Positions 21,341-30,731 of a stretch of 64,000 bases of DNA are shown here, one piece after another. Below the pieces are notes generated by a model, which was not told the DNA's origin, ran no database searches, and saw only the letters and a program-made list of their open reading frames with translations. Within the stretch, counting starts at the first letter, position 1, and each line of letters starts with the position of its first letter. The stretch spans positions 4,625,501 to 4,689,500 of the forward strand of contig JBAIZL010000008.1 of assembly GCA_036971475.1 (NCBI GenBank). Reading direction: 5' to 3'. The position numbers and the translations under genes were made by a program. This DNA is from Prosapia bicincta (taxonomy: Eukaryota > Arthropoda > Insecta > Hemiptera > Cercopidae).

Positions 21341-21717
21341 CTGTCGTTTCCTCTAAGTGTAAGTTAACAATTTAACAACCTATAGTTAATAAAAGGTCTG
21401 GTCACAAGTAACAGCAAAAGCGTAATAGGTATAAGCTTTGTTGTATAAATTGAAAACATCCAAGAATTAGTTAGTGTTAATTTGTATGGTCGATTTTTTT
21501 AAAATTTTATTTTCGCTTGAGTTTTTATGTGTAAATATTATTGTTCTCTCAGTGTTACTATTTTTAACTTTCTACATGTTTTTATGACTTTCAATACGTT
21601 GGTGAGTTATTGTATTAAATTTCTGACTTCAATTTTATTGATTTTTTTAAGGTTTTAAATTATTATAATGATTGTACTAGTATTTCATAAGAGTGATTAA
21701 AAGCAATGTAATATTTG

Positions 21718-21870
21718 TTGATTCCATCTGCCCGTGGGCTACTAATTTTCACTAAAACACTTGTAAATATTTTACAACTTGTCTATAGTAGCACTTACTT
21801 ATATTTGTTCAGGACAGCCGTTTCGGGAGATGTATCCCATTGTCAACTCAGACCATAACTGATCTCAAGG
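21718..21870 (-). repeat. Family C repeat, solo copy
   Basis: Shares TTGATTCCATC, CTATAGTAGCACTTAC and the ribozyme-like block with 28918-29195 and 63872-64000. Single arm only. Confidence 0.65.
21809..21850 (-). ncRNA. Hammerhead-like motif, family C, copy 1
   Basis: Minus strand: helix I TGAG against CTGA (partly paired), core TTGACAAT, helix II GGGA/TCCC with loop TACATC, GAA, helix III ACGGCTGT, C at the cleavage position (GUC). Core position 3 is U and position 8 is A. Confidence 0.5.
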
Positions 21871-22164
21871 TTTTCGTATGTTAGGGGGGTGGTGGGATTA
21901 CATTTTAACTCACACACACTTTTCGACATCATAACTCCTAATGCTCACCAAATACAGCCACACACCGACGATAATATCCCAGATAAGTTTAAACGTCTTG
22001 ATAGTGCATTTTATTTTCATCCTAGTATTAATGGTTTTATTAAATATTAAATATATAGTAAACTGTCACACCACTATAAAATAAATATCTGTTTGCTTAC
22101 ATTTCAATTCTACTAGGTTTTTGTAAAGAAACTATTATAGTTGGTTTAGCTATGTTAACCTTAC

Positions 22165-22316
22165 ATGAAACAGAACTCCTTCTTCTGGCATCTGCGCAAT
22201 GATGTCCTTCGCAGAAAATATGGGCAGGAAATAGAGATACTGTATTTGCATTTTACCCCACTCTTCTAGAGTCTTATTTACTCTGTCCAGCAAGGCATAC
22301 CATTCCTTCACTTCAG
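22165..22316 (-). CDS. Dynein heavy chain exon
   Basis: Acceptor CTTCAG, donor GTAAGG. The first two bases complete an alanine codon (IE-A-EVKEWYALL) with the exon ending at 26675. It encodes NKTLEEWGKMQIQYLYFLP, then IFSAKDIIAQMPEEG, a block diagnostic of dynein heavy chains (usually IFSS-DI-QMPEEG). It ends in phase 0 with FH. No defect seen. Confidence 0.95.
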
Positions 22317-22719
22317 CTGAAGGCAAAAACAAAGAAATAATATTATAGCTTACATTGAAACAACTCTTTGTTTACTTATAAACAATGTCTCTTTATCAAT
22401 CGATTCAGTTACTCAATGATTTTGTTTTCAAGTACTGTTGAGACTGATGGCTATTTCTGAACCTGATTAGGCACCCAGTCTCTTTCAGTAAGAGAATGTT
22501 AGATCCTGAATCTTCTAGCCTACTGATCAGCCTATTGGATAATGAAAACAACAACCAAGTAAAACATTAAAACAGGTGATTAGATCAAGTTATGCAAAAT
22601 ATAGAATGCAAAATAAATTTTTTACCTCAGTAACTTACATTTTTATTAATGTGACACATTCTATAGGAATCGGGGTTCTATCATAGGACGAACCATTAAT
22701 ACCTTTACAACCGTGTATA
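22317..22719. other. No feature recognised
   Basis: Intronic sequence before the mariner-type element at 22720. Confidence 0.5.
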
Positions 22720-23417
22720 GGGTGATTCACATAAAACTCAGGACTTTATTTGTCCATTATTTCAGAAGGTGTAGGCCAAAAGGTTTTATTTGCCTATCAA
22801 TTGACCTAGGAGGCCTTAAAGTTTTGATTGTATATCGCACATTTGCCAGGAGAGAATGTTTCATTTGTCAACAGAGAGAATCGTGGGTTTAATTTTTTTC
22901 CATGGGACAATGAACACCAAACAGTACTGACTCATATTCAGTGAATTCGTTGAGCAATTGGACGCAATAGAGGGTACTTTAAACAGGACGGTGTTACTTA
23001 TCATACAGCACATGAATCTATTCCTCTTATCCAAAGTTACTTTGAAGACCACATAATTTTTAGGAATTTGTAGCCTCGAAGATCACCGAACTTGATCGCA
23101 CCAGACTTCTTCCTGAGGGGTTATCTAAAAGGAAGAGTCTACGCTCCTCGTCCTCTCAATTTGGATGATCTGATGGACAATATTACATGCGAAATAAACA
23201 GTATTGACAATGTGACACTTCAGCAAACTGTCAACAAAATGGTACGATGTGTTCAGCTGTGCCTAAAGGGGGACGGACGACATTTTCAACATAACCTTTA
23301 ACAACCAATTAATCTCCCAGATATTCTGAAGGTGTTAGACACAATAACATGTTACTTGTATTTTCCTTCTTAAAATAAACATAACAATGAAATTAATGAG
23401 TTTTCTATTAATCACCC
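22720..23417 (+). mobile_element. Tc1/mariner-type element, internally deleted
   Basis: Ends GGGTGATTCACATAAAACTCA and, reversed, GGGTGATTAATAGAAAACTCA form terminal inverted repeats, each next to TA. At 698 bases it has lost roughly the first half of the transposase. The remaining coding part is on the plus strand. Confidence 0.75.
22900..23301 (+). pseudogene. Tc1/mariner-type transposase, C-terminal half
   Basis: Readable blocks are NRGYFKQDGVTYHTAHESIP (second catalytic Asp in QDG), SPNLIAPDFFLRGYLKGRVY (third catalytic Asp in PDFFL) and LDDLMDNITCEINSI. The last 69 codons are open (23092-23301). A stop near 22945 and another near 23073 interrupt the frame, and the region with the first catalytic Asp is missing. 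The FQQDG and DFFLWG-type motifs place it among the mariner relatives common in insects. Confidence 0.7.
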
Positions 23418-24787
23418 TATATATCTCCAGCTTGCAGAATGGACATTAACTGCAAACATTCTAATAAGCAATCATGTATAGCTGGATAAGGACCCTCTAC
23501 CTAAGAAATATGACTTAAGGCTAATAATTAACCTAACAGTATAAAAAATCTGTTTGATTTTAAAATGGCTCTAAAGAGATTCAGTACTGGATATTTAACT
23601 CAGAAAACCGACTCAAAAAATAAAAATCTACAATAAATTGGATTTATAGAATAGTAAAAGTTTTTGTAGACCATAGTCCATAAAACCACTTAGAGGCTGG
23701 GATTGAAATAAGGTTATTTCACACTATACAGCCCCTGACTATACTAAACATTTAAGACAAAGAGCCAAAGATTTCCAGAATTTTTCCCAGTCTTAGCATA
23801 ATAAATGAACTCCCTAATGAAATGTTATTGAAACATATTATTTCAAACAGTAGTTTGTTAAATACTTGATGTTTAGGCTTTATTTTCTATTGTTTATTTT
23901 TCATGACAATTTCTTTGGAAGTTGTGTTTCTTAACTTTTTAAAAATTAAGTTTACAAATTATGACATTTATTATGTAGTTTATTAAAAAAATATTTATAA
24001 TAAAAAATTGGTAAATATTACGATTAGTCAATTACAAATCGTTTATATAAGTAATTACATTATTTAAAGTTTTGTTTTATAATTTTAAACAATTTATTAC
24101 AAAATATGATCAATATCTGTCTGGCCATTTAACAGTGTATATGTATTGTTGTTCAAAACAGGAAATGAACTTCCAGTTTTACTAGCCTATGAATTAAGGA
24201 ATTCAATGGAATATTGACCATCAAAACCAGTCAAGTCACTGGGAATTAGGGGAACATAAAATACATGGACCTCAAAAAAAACATTCCTTTTTTTCATAGC
24301 TACTAAGTTTTTCATAGTTGCTGTATTATGAAATGTAGGCCATGAGTTGGTTCAAACTGTTAGTCATACATTGTATTATTGGAAAATACAAGTAAATATA
24401 GAGGATAACATTAACAAAGATCTTGAGAAATAGAAATAGAAGATGGACCGGATTTTGTTAAGAGAACATGCAAATACCTTCAGGAAACATAAGCCATACA
24501 GTTTTTGTTAGTTTAACTCATTGATGATCTAAATACATTTGTGCCACGGACACTAGCAGGTAAGTATTAATTTTTCGGGTTGAATTGTATTTCACTATAA
24601 AAATATTCTCACTTATAAAGCACTAAATATTATCTTTTTAGACAGAGGGAATATTTTATTTGTTATTTTGCACTTTAGTTTATTATTTGTAATGGATTAT
24701 TAATTTTTATATTAAACACATTAATTTTATTTGTTATTTTGCAACTTAGTTTATAATTTATAATTGATTATTATGGGTAATCATAAA
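23418..24787. other. No feature recognised
   Basis: About 1.4 kb of AT-rich intron. I see no exon, RNA gene or clear element end. Confidence 0.5.
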
Positions 24788-24789
24788 TA

Positions 24790-26125
24790 CGAGGGCTATT
24801 CAGAAAGTGAGGAACGTTTCTGTCTGACGCCGCTAGGCACGCGCCGATCTCGTACATTTTGGCGTGTGCGCACTCTGCAACTCAGTCAGCGTCCAGCAGT
24901 GACAACGGGAACATTATCGAGTTGCCCGTTTTTTCTGATTTCAACTGAAGATGTGCGCTGCGATTGAAAATCCCGCCAGTTGTGAGGTGCGGTCAGTGAT
25001 ACGGTTTTTGTTGGCAAAAAACTTAAACCGATACATTTATCGCCAAGTGTGTGAAGTTTACGGAAACAACGTAATGAATGAAAGTTCTGTGAGAAAATGG
25101 TGCATTCAGTTTAAAAATGGCCGAACTGACGTTCATGACGAAGCGAAGAGCGGACGCCCAAGCATTGTGACTGATGAACTGGTCGCTAAAGTTGATGAAA
25201 TGGTTCGCGAAAACTGCCGATTCACGATAACGGAGCTTTGGCTTTGTTTCCCACAAGTTTCACGGACTTTGTTGTTTGAAATTGTCACAGAAAGGTTAGG
25301 CTACCAAAAATTTTGTGCAACATGGGTGCCGAAAATGCTCACTGACCGCCATAAAAGTCAGCGAATGGAGGCAAGTTCGACATTTCTGGATGCCTACGAC
25401 AGACATGATGGTTCAGTACTGGATCGCATCGTAACTGGTGATGGGACATGGGTAAAACACGTTAATTGCGAAACAAAATGACAGTCCCTAGAGTGGGGGC
25501 ACACAAGCTCCCTCAAAAAACCAAGAAAATGTTTGCAAACATTTTCAGCAAGGAAGATTATGGCGACGATTTTTTGGGACAGGCAAGGTGTGCTTCTTAT
25601 TGACTTTCTTGAACGTGGTTCAACAATAAACTCTGAGCGGTACTGTGATACTTTGCGCAACCTTAGGAGAGCAGTTCAAAACAAGCGCTGAGGGAAATTG
25701 ACGTAAAAAATTTTGTTTGTGCATGACAATGCCCCACCTCACACAGCAAACCGCACCAAAGAACTCCTTGAATCATTCAAATGGGAGGTTTTTCCTCATC
25801 CGCCTTATAGTCCTGACCTTGCACCAAGCAATTTTCACTTGTTTCCAAGAATGAAGACCTGGCTAGCAACACAGCGCTTTGACGACGACGCGGAGCTCAA
25901 GGCGAGCGTCACTGAGTGGCTGACATCGCAGGCAGTAGATTTCTATGATGAAGGAATTTCAAAGCTTGTCCACCGCTATGATAAATGTCTCAATTTCTTT
26001 GGCGACTACGTAGAAAAGTAGTATTTTAGTTGCTCTTTCAGATGTATATAATAAAAATTCTTTATTGTACTTATTTATTTTTTTTTTTTATTTAAAAACG
26101 TTCCTTACTTTCTGAATAGCCCTTG
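24790..26125 (+). mobile_element. mariner-like element, full length
   Basis: Terminal inverted repeats of about 30 bases contain GGGCTATTCAGAAAGT and GGAACGTT at both ends. A TA target duplication lies at 24788-24789 and 26126-26127. The length of 1336 bases is normal for a complete mariner. Confidence 0.9.
24951..26021 (+). pseudogene. mariner transposase with three in-frame stops
   Basis: One reading frame of 357 codons runs from ATG 24951 to TAG 26021 without a frameshift, interrupted only by TGA at 25479, TGA near 25689 and TAA near 25701. The N-terminus MCAAIENPASCEVRSVIRF and the GRPS linker belong to the paired DNA-binding domain. Catalytic positions: VTGDGTW (first Asp), FVHDNAPPHTA (second Asp), YSPDLAPSNFHLF, where the third Asp of the D,D34D triad is Asn. 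The change plus the stops make the copy inactive. Transposase would excise the element at its inverted repeats and insert it at TA. Confidence 0.9.
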
Positions 26126-26127
26126 TA

Positions 26128-26674
26128 GTAAAAATAAATTAAAAGTTACTTAATGTTTGAAGTTTGCTTTAGATACTAGGCTTGCAATATTATTGTTTAT
26201 TTCATATTTACACAAGAATACACTAATTATAAAAAAATATTTATATATATTTGCAAAATAAACATCAGCTACTAATCGACACGTAATTAGAACTGCTGAA
26301 GCATTCTATTATGTTTAGATGTCTGACAGGTCAATGGGCCATAAACATCTTTTTTTATTTATGCTGTAGGTTTCGAGAGCCAAAAAATATCCCTTAGAAA
26401 GCAAAGACGTCTAGTTTTGTGCATAACACATCAGAAAATAAACTCTCTTGAACAAACAAATCAATCAAACAACAACGAGCTGAGCTAGTCTTTTTACCCA
26501 CTACTAATAAATTGTCGTGACTAGCTGACCTAGTCTTTAAACCGCAAAGGGTTAAAGTGATTTATATTTGAACAGTAGTCATATAGAATCAGTTCTATTA
26601 GAATAAGTAGCAAAAAATTATAAACAGAAACATGAAAACATTAAAAAAAATCATTTCATACAACACTGACTGAC
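26128..26674. other. No feature recognised
   Basis: AT-rich intron between the mariner element and the exon at 26675. Confidence 0.5.
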
Positions 26675-26787
26675 CTTCAATAGGTTTAACAAATGCTGAT
26701 CCCTTCATAGACAGTGATTTTATTAAATGATCGTCCAGTAGTGTTTGGATTTCATCAATTCCCGAAAGGATATTCAGCCCAGTTTCT
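26675..26787 (-). CDS. Dynein heavy chain exon
   Basis: Acceptor TTATAG, donor GTCAGT. The first base completes the lysine of PYK. It encodes ETGLNILSGIDEIQTLLDDH and then MKGSAFVKPIE, matching the conserved ETGT-IL-DEIQ-LLDDH and MRGSPFIKPFE blocks of dynein heavy chains. It ends with one base of the next codon. The open frame extends upstream of the acceptor into the intron, but the protein match begins at ETG. Confidence 0.93.
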
Positions 26788-26884
26788 CTATAACATTGAA
26801 ATTGAGCAGTTGAAACTACACATGTTTTGCCTTCATCATTTAAACTAATTAATATGATAATAGTCAAGTGTGTATATATCCTAC

Positions 26885-26992
26885 TTGTAGGGCGTTGTAC
26901 TAAGAAGCATGTTAGCCCATTCTTGTTTCATTTTGGCCAGGTTTTTCTGCAATTGCAGTTCCTTTGTAGCTCCTACACTTATTATTTCAAAT
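26885..26992 (-). CDS. Dynein heavy chain exon
   Basis: Acceptor TTTCAG, donor GTAGGA. It encodes FEIISVGATKELQLQKNLAK and MKQEWANMLLSTTPY. The pattern F-I-S-A-KE-LEK-L-KM-EW is the usual start of the dynein linker region (DHC N2). The intron to the next exon is only 97 bases, the shortest in the window, and contains no transposon. No defect seen. Confidence 0.93.
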
Positions 26993-27094
26993 CTGAAAAC
27001 AAACATTTTAAGTACAGAGTTATGTATTAGGTATTAAAAAATGTTTTTATATTTGAAAAATCTAAACTTTCCAACATTTATTATAAGTCAATGA

Positions 27095-27350
27095 GCTTAT
27101 AAAATATTTGTTTTGTAAATAAATACTATCTCATTAAAAGTATATATATGGGACATAAATCCATACAAAAGATATCATTAAATATAAATGGATATCATGA
27201 GTAATTATTTCAATAACTGAGTGAAAACTATTAACTTACTTGCTGAGTGTTTTGAAACAATCGTTTTATTGACGAAGCCAACCAAATTTTTTTTGAAACA
27301 CATCAACAAGCAAGTTAATAGTTTTCAATCAGTTATCCAATAAATGCTTA
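27095..27350. repeat. Palindromic repeat, family B, tandem copy 1
   Basis: Inverted pair of family B arms centred near 27290 (CTTACTTGCTGAGTG on the left, CAACAAGCAAGTTAATAG on the right) plus a left flank with TTTGTAAATAAA and ATTAAATATAAA. The flank and palindrome recur at 27550-27790, so a unit of about 250 bases is duplicated. Confidence 0.65.
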
Positions 27351-27549
27351 AGATTTATCCAGCAATCTAAATTTTTCAACATGTTTTATAAGTATGAGTA
27401 TAAACAAACTAACAATTTGTTTTTGCATTGTATGTTGTGTGGTTTTTTAATTTACTACTATTAGTACACTTGCCAAAAACCACAAATTACTGATATCTTC
27501 ATCAATCACATTTCACACTAGATCAGTGCATTGTTCAATAGTAGTAAAT

Positions 27550-27790
27550 TAACAATATTTATTTTGTAAATAAAAAGCTCATAAAAACATGGAACATAAA
27601 ACTATAGAAAAGATTCCATTAAATATAAATATATATTATAAATAATTATTTAGTAACTGAGTGAAAACTATTAGCTTACTTTCAGACATGTTTCGAAACA
27701 ATAGTAGTGGGTTGGCTTCGTCAATGAAACAATTGTTTCGAAACACATTAATAAGTAAGTTTATAGTTTTCACTGATATACTCAAATAAT
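27550..27790. repeat. Palindromic repeat, family B, tandem copy 2
   Basis: Second copy of the unit at 27095-27350. The right arm (27711-27760) keeps the hammerhead-like order; the left arm (27672-27705) is its inverted partner with GTTTCGAAAC at the junction. Confidence 0.65.
27715..27755 (+). ncRNA. Hammerhead-like motif, family B, core TCGTCAAT
   Basis: Core TCGTCAAT (27718-27725), helix II GAAAC/GTTTC with loop AATT (perfect), GAA, helix III ACACAT (imperfect; ACGCGT in other copies), U at the cleavage position. Helix I GCT would pair with AGC in other copies but here the 3' side has changed. Useful as evidence for the family core. Confidence 0.4.
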
Positions 27791-28799
27791 TTTATGGTTT
27801 TTCAATGGATTCAAGATGATTACAACAAGCAACATAAATATATACTTAAAAAGCTCTAGAATACAGAGTTTCTAAACACAATTAAAAGATAACATTAAAC
27901 GAGACTTCGCTGGAGGATATGGTGAATAAGTTTGTAAATTAAAATTCAATTACAGAGGAGAGACAAATATAATCAGTAATATTGTTAGTCTAAGTATCAA
28001 GCAGTTCTGATTAGTTTAATGGTATATTAAGGGTTTGATATATATTTGGTTATTGGATGTTTTAAACAAGCCGGTCTTTCACATGTTGCACAACTTATTT
28101 TAAAAGTTTTTAACCGGGAAAAGAATTCAACCATTAGAGATTTTAACTTGTTAAAGAGACAGTTTGGGATTGCTAATAAGTCCCAGAACTAATAATAAAT
28201 TGGCTAAAATTTAAAGACGAACAAGATTTTGCAGAGAACAAAAAATTATGATTGGCACCGACGTTTATCTTGAAAGTGGCAATATCTGTGGCATTTGAAA
28301 CTTAAATGATCAGCAGTTTACCATTAAAAGTAAATCACAGCAGAATTATAGTAGTGCTTAATTCATTATCATTTTTTATTATGTGTTCAAATTAAGCATG
28401 AAGTTGTAGGAAACCAAAAATAGGTTTGGCTGGAGATCTGTGAGGGAGGAACTTTGAAACAGTTTCAGCAAAAAAGAGACTATTAAGGCACGTCATGCCA
28501 TGAGACGTGAATCCACGATTTAAATATGGAGTCAAAAATAGAGAACAAGAAGTGGCAAAGAAGTATAATTAAAGTGGATGAGAATGGAAATTTTAAAAAA
28601 AGCTCCACAGCAACTGGGGCTTCTTATTTTTGAAGAATCATTGAAAAGATTTTTTAACCTCCAGAATACATATTTGAAACCAGAAGTTAGGAAGTCTATG
28701 ATGCATTGCTAGACACATTTAAGCTCCGTGCCTCTTAGGTGAGCAATGGAAATTATATATGAACAAGTGATACATTTTTTTTTTTAGTCAATTCCTACT
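27791..28799. other. Unclassified intronic sequence
   Basis: About 1 kb without a recognisable exon or element end. Purine-rich parts near 28430-28700 look like a degraded coding sequence, but I cannot match them to any family. Confidence 0.45.
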
Positions 28800-28917
28800 T
28801 ACGTAAAAAAAATTTATTTTAGTTAGTTTTTATTAAATAATTACAAATAATATAAATATGTATATACGTATGTCAGAATTACAATATTAAGTGGCAAAAT
28901 AGAAAGTGAAATTAATT
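28800..28917. repeat. Dispersed repeat DR-2, copy 2
   Basis: Matches 14945-15060 with scattered changes (AATATTAAGTGGCAAAATAG). Lies directly left of the family C palindrome. Confidence 0.5.
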
Positions 28918-29013
28918 TGTTGATTCCATCTTCGCGTGAGCTACTAGTAATCACTTACAACTTTTTTTAAAAAAATGTTTTAACTTGCCTATAGTAGCAC
29001 TTACTTTTTTTGT

Positions 29014-29055
29014 TGAGGACGGCCGTTTCGGGAGATGTGTCCCTTTGTCAACTCA
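29014..29055 (-). ncRNA. Hammerhead-like motif, family C, left arm
   Basis: Minus strand: helix I TGAG/CTCA, core TTGACAAA, helix II GGGA/TCCC (loop CACATC), GAA, self-complementary ACGGCCGT, C at the cleavage position. All helices pair. Core positions 3 and 8 are U and A. Confidence 0.58.
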
Positions 29056-29086
29056 GACCGTAACTCTGAGTAACCGAGTTACGGTC

Positions 29087-29128
29087 TGAGTTGACAAAGG
29101 GACACATCTCTCGAAACGGCCGTCCTCA
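29087..29128 (+). ncRNA. Hammerhead-like motif, family C, right arm
   Basis: Mirror of 29014-29055 on the plus strand with the same core TTGACAAA, helix I TGAG/CTCA, self-complementary ACGGCCGT and C at the cleavage site. Helix II has one G-T pair (GGGA/TCTC). The two motifs are about 31 nt apart and face away from each other. Confidence 0.58.
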
Positions 29129-29209
29129 ACAAAAAAAGTAAGTGCTACTATAGGCAAGTTAAAACATTTTTTTAAAAAAGTTGTAAGTGAAATTAATTAT
29201 TAAAATTAA

Positions 29210-29320
29210 TTAATTAATTATATGAAAAAAACTGTATTAACATCAAGTGTCCATCACTACAATTAAAAAAAAATGTAAGTGAATAAATAAAAAGTACTTT
29301 TATTAAGGATTGAAAATTTG

Positions 29321-29325
<5 letters not shown>
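29210..29325 (-). repeat. Dispersed repeat DR-1
   Basis: Copy of the repeat described at 15455-15585, with TGTATTAACATCAAGTGTC and ATTGAAAATTTGAAC at its ends. It runs directly into a (TA)n tract. Confidence 0.55.

Positions 29326-29368
<43 letters not shown>
29326..29368. repeat. (TA)n microsatellite
   Basis: TA dinucleotides between the DR-1 copy and the family E unit. Confidence 0.9.
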
Positions 29369-29370
<2 letters not shown>

Positions 29371-29489
29371 TGATACGTATTCCTTCACGGATGGAAAAAT
29401 ATGATGAATTGTTACTATCTGGAGTACATCCGTTCATTCTGCAGTCCATAAATACGCAGTTCCGACATTTCGCTAGAATCTCATCCAGC
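29369..29489 (-). repeat. Family E unit bounded by (TA)n on both sides
   Basis: About 121 bases shared with 16612-16728, starting GCTGATACGTATTCC and ending CATCCAGCA. The hammerhead-like part keeps helix II, GAA and ATGT but has no core: the (TA)n tract begins where the core should be. (TA)n continues at 29490-29512. Confidence 0.65.
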
Positions 29490-29519
<30 letters not shown>

Positions 29520-29520
<1 letters not shown>

Positions 29521-30110
29521 GTAATAACTTGACTTACGCTACTCCATCTTACGCGATTCCAAAGTTACGCGGTTTTAAGTATTGCTGTCTGGGTTACGCA
29601 GAAACTGGCCTTTTCTGGAAGAAAATGCCAGAAAAACTTGCATAGCGCATGAAGAGTATTTTGAGGTTTTAAGGCTGCCAAAGACCGATTGACAGTAATG
29701 GTTGACACAAATGCAGCTGGTGACTGTATGTTGCAACATCTCATAGTTTATCACTCAGAAAATCCAAGGACATTAAACAATATTTCTAAAGTTAGCTTGC
29801 CTGTGATTTGGAGGTAGAATTGGAAGGCTTGGGTGACAGCGTTTTTTTTTGAGGCCTGACTTGGTCATCATTTCATACCTCAAGTTGAACGTTTTTGTCG
29901 GTTTAAACAAATTCCTTTTAATATAATTCCTATTAATTGACATTGTACCTGGCCATCCTCCTTCTACTTTAACTAATTTTGATACACTCATGAAGTGATA
30001 TATTCGCCACCATACACAACTAGTCTGCTTATTTTGATGGATCAGGGAGTCATCAAAATATTCAGAGAGCTCATTACACAAAAAGGTCATTTGCGCATCT
30101 GCATGTAGCT
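29520..30110 (+). pseudogene. pogo/Tigger-type transposase remnant
   Basis: Plus-strand fragments of the DDE domain in changing frames: GLFWKKMPEK near 29603, FKAAKDRLTVMVDTNAAGD near 29670, LIVYHSENPRTLNN near 29745, LGHHFIPQVERF near 29860, VIYSPPYTTSLLILMDQGVI near 29996. These follow the order of the Tigger/Jerky DDE domain (DETGLFWK, FKA-KDRLT, HP-ENPR, PPNTTS, LDQGVI). The first Asp context (ADETG) is YAETG and the LDNAPGHP box is destroyed, so it is inactive. A shorter pogo-type MITE lies at 18761-19249; whether the two are related is unknown. Confidence 0.75.
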
Positions 30111-30164
30111 ATGAGACAGAACAACAAGCTCTCTGTTGAAGATTTTTGGAAACAATTCAGCATA

Positions 30165-30535
30165 TCAGGAATTCCTATCAGGAATTTACAAAATTACATG
30201 CAACAACTGTAACGCTTTTTACATAGGAAAAACAACCAGAACATTTAAAATAAGATTTGAAGAACATTATAGAGCATTCAAAAACAAAAATTCAAAAGTA
30301 TCAAATGTTGCAGCACACCTAATATCACATAAACATGAAATAACAAATTACGAAAATAACCTAACCATACTTGAAATAAATAATAACCCAATATAACTAA
30401 ACTCACTAGAAAAATACCACATTTATAAAAACATACACAACAATTTAATGAATCTACAAACAACATACACAGAAGACATACTATATAAAAACATCATACA
30501 CACAGATCAAGAGAAAGTTTGTGTAACGTCAACAA
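30165..30535 (+). pseudogene. GIY-YIG endonuclease of PLE D
   Basis: Reads GIYKITCNNCNAFYIGKT, then FKIRFEEHYRAFKNK, with both tyrosine boxes, the C-X2-C pair, the arginine and the E-H pair intact. The frame is open to TAA at 30394-30396. The inverted copy at 32848 has GAA at the same place, so the stop is a one-base nonsense change. After it the tail continues in frame: LEKYHIYKNIHNNLMN and TTYTEDILYKNIIHTDQE. Confidence 0.78.
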
Positions 30536-30573
30536 ATACCAATATCACGGACATCTACACCAGAAAAATATCA

Positions 30574-30615
30574 GTGATTCGACAATGGTCAAGTGACCGA
30601 AAGGTGCCTCATCAC
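30574..30615 (+). ncRNA. Hammerhead-like motif, family D, copy 2 (PLE D end)
   Basis: Same layout as 16444-16485: helix I GTGAT/ATCAC, core TCGACAAT, helix II GGTC/GACC (loop AAGT), GAA, helix III AGG/CCT (loop TG), C at the cleavage position. It lies about 40 nt after the endonuclease tail on the same strand, which ties this family to PLEs. Confidence 0.62.
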
Positions 30616-30676
30616 TCAAGGTAAAATTATTGCAATTAATGGTGGATAAAATTACTTACAATAGTAATATATTAAC

Positions 30677-30680
<4 letters not shown>

Positions 30681-30728
<48 letters not shown>
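30681..30728. repeat. (TA)n microsatellite
   Basis: TA dinucleotides that replace the end of the family D terminal repeat. Confidence 0.9.

Positions 30729-30731
<3 letters not shown>

Larger units (their letters stand above)
19797..21430 (-). mobile_element. Penelope-like element A, flanked by inverted terminal repeats
   Basis: Minus-strand PLE bounded by family A terminal repeats, 19797-20010 on the left and about 21340-21430 in inverted orientation on the right. The order on the minus strand is RT, linker, GIY-YIG, hammerhead-like motif. The right-hand repeat is truncated inside the motif. This shows that the free palindromes at 14510 and 37265 derive from PLE ends. Confidence 0.8.
28918..29195. 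repeat. Palindromic repeat, family C
   Basis: Left arm 28975-29060 and right arm 29075-29165 are nearly perfect inverted copies around a short centre. Both contain GAGGACGGCCGTTTCG or its complement and TAGTAGCACTTAC. Each arm holds one complete hammerhead-like motif. Confidence 0.75.
30160..30680 (+). mobile_element. PLE D, 3' fragment
   Basis: 5'-truncated Penelope-like fragment consisting of the GIY-YIG domain, the C-terminal tail and the family D terminal repeat with its hammerhead-like motif at 30574. It ends at (TA)n. Longer terminal sequence of the same family is at 16440-16606. Confidence 0.75.

Noticed and set aside
22861..23052. Minus-strand frame of 63 codons in the mariner-type element
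   Set aside because: Antisense of the transposase remnant, which is readable on the plus strand.
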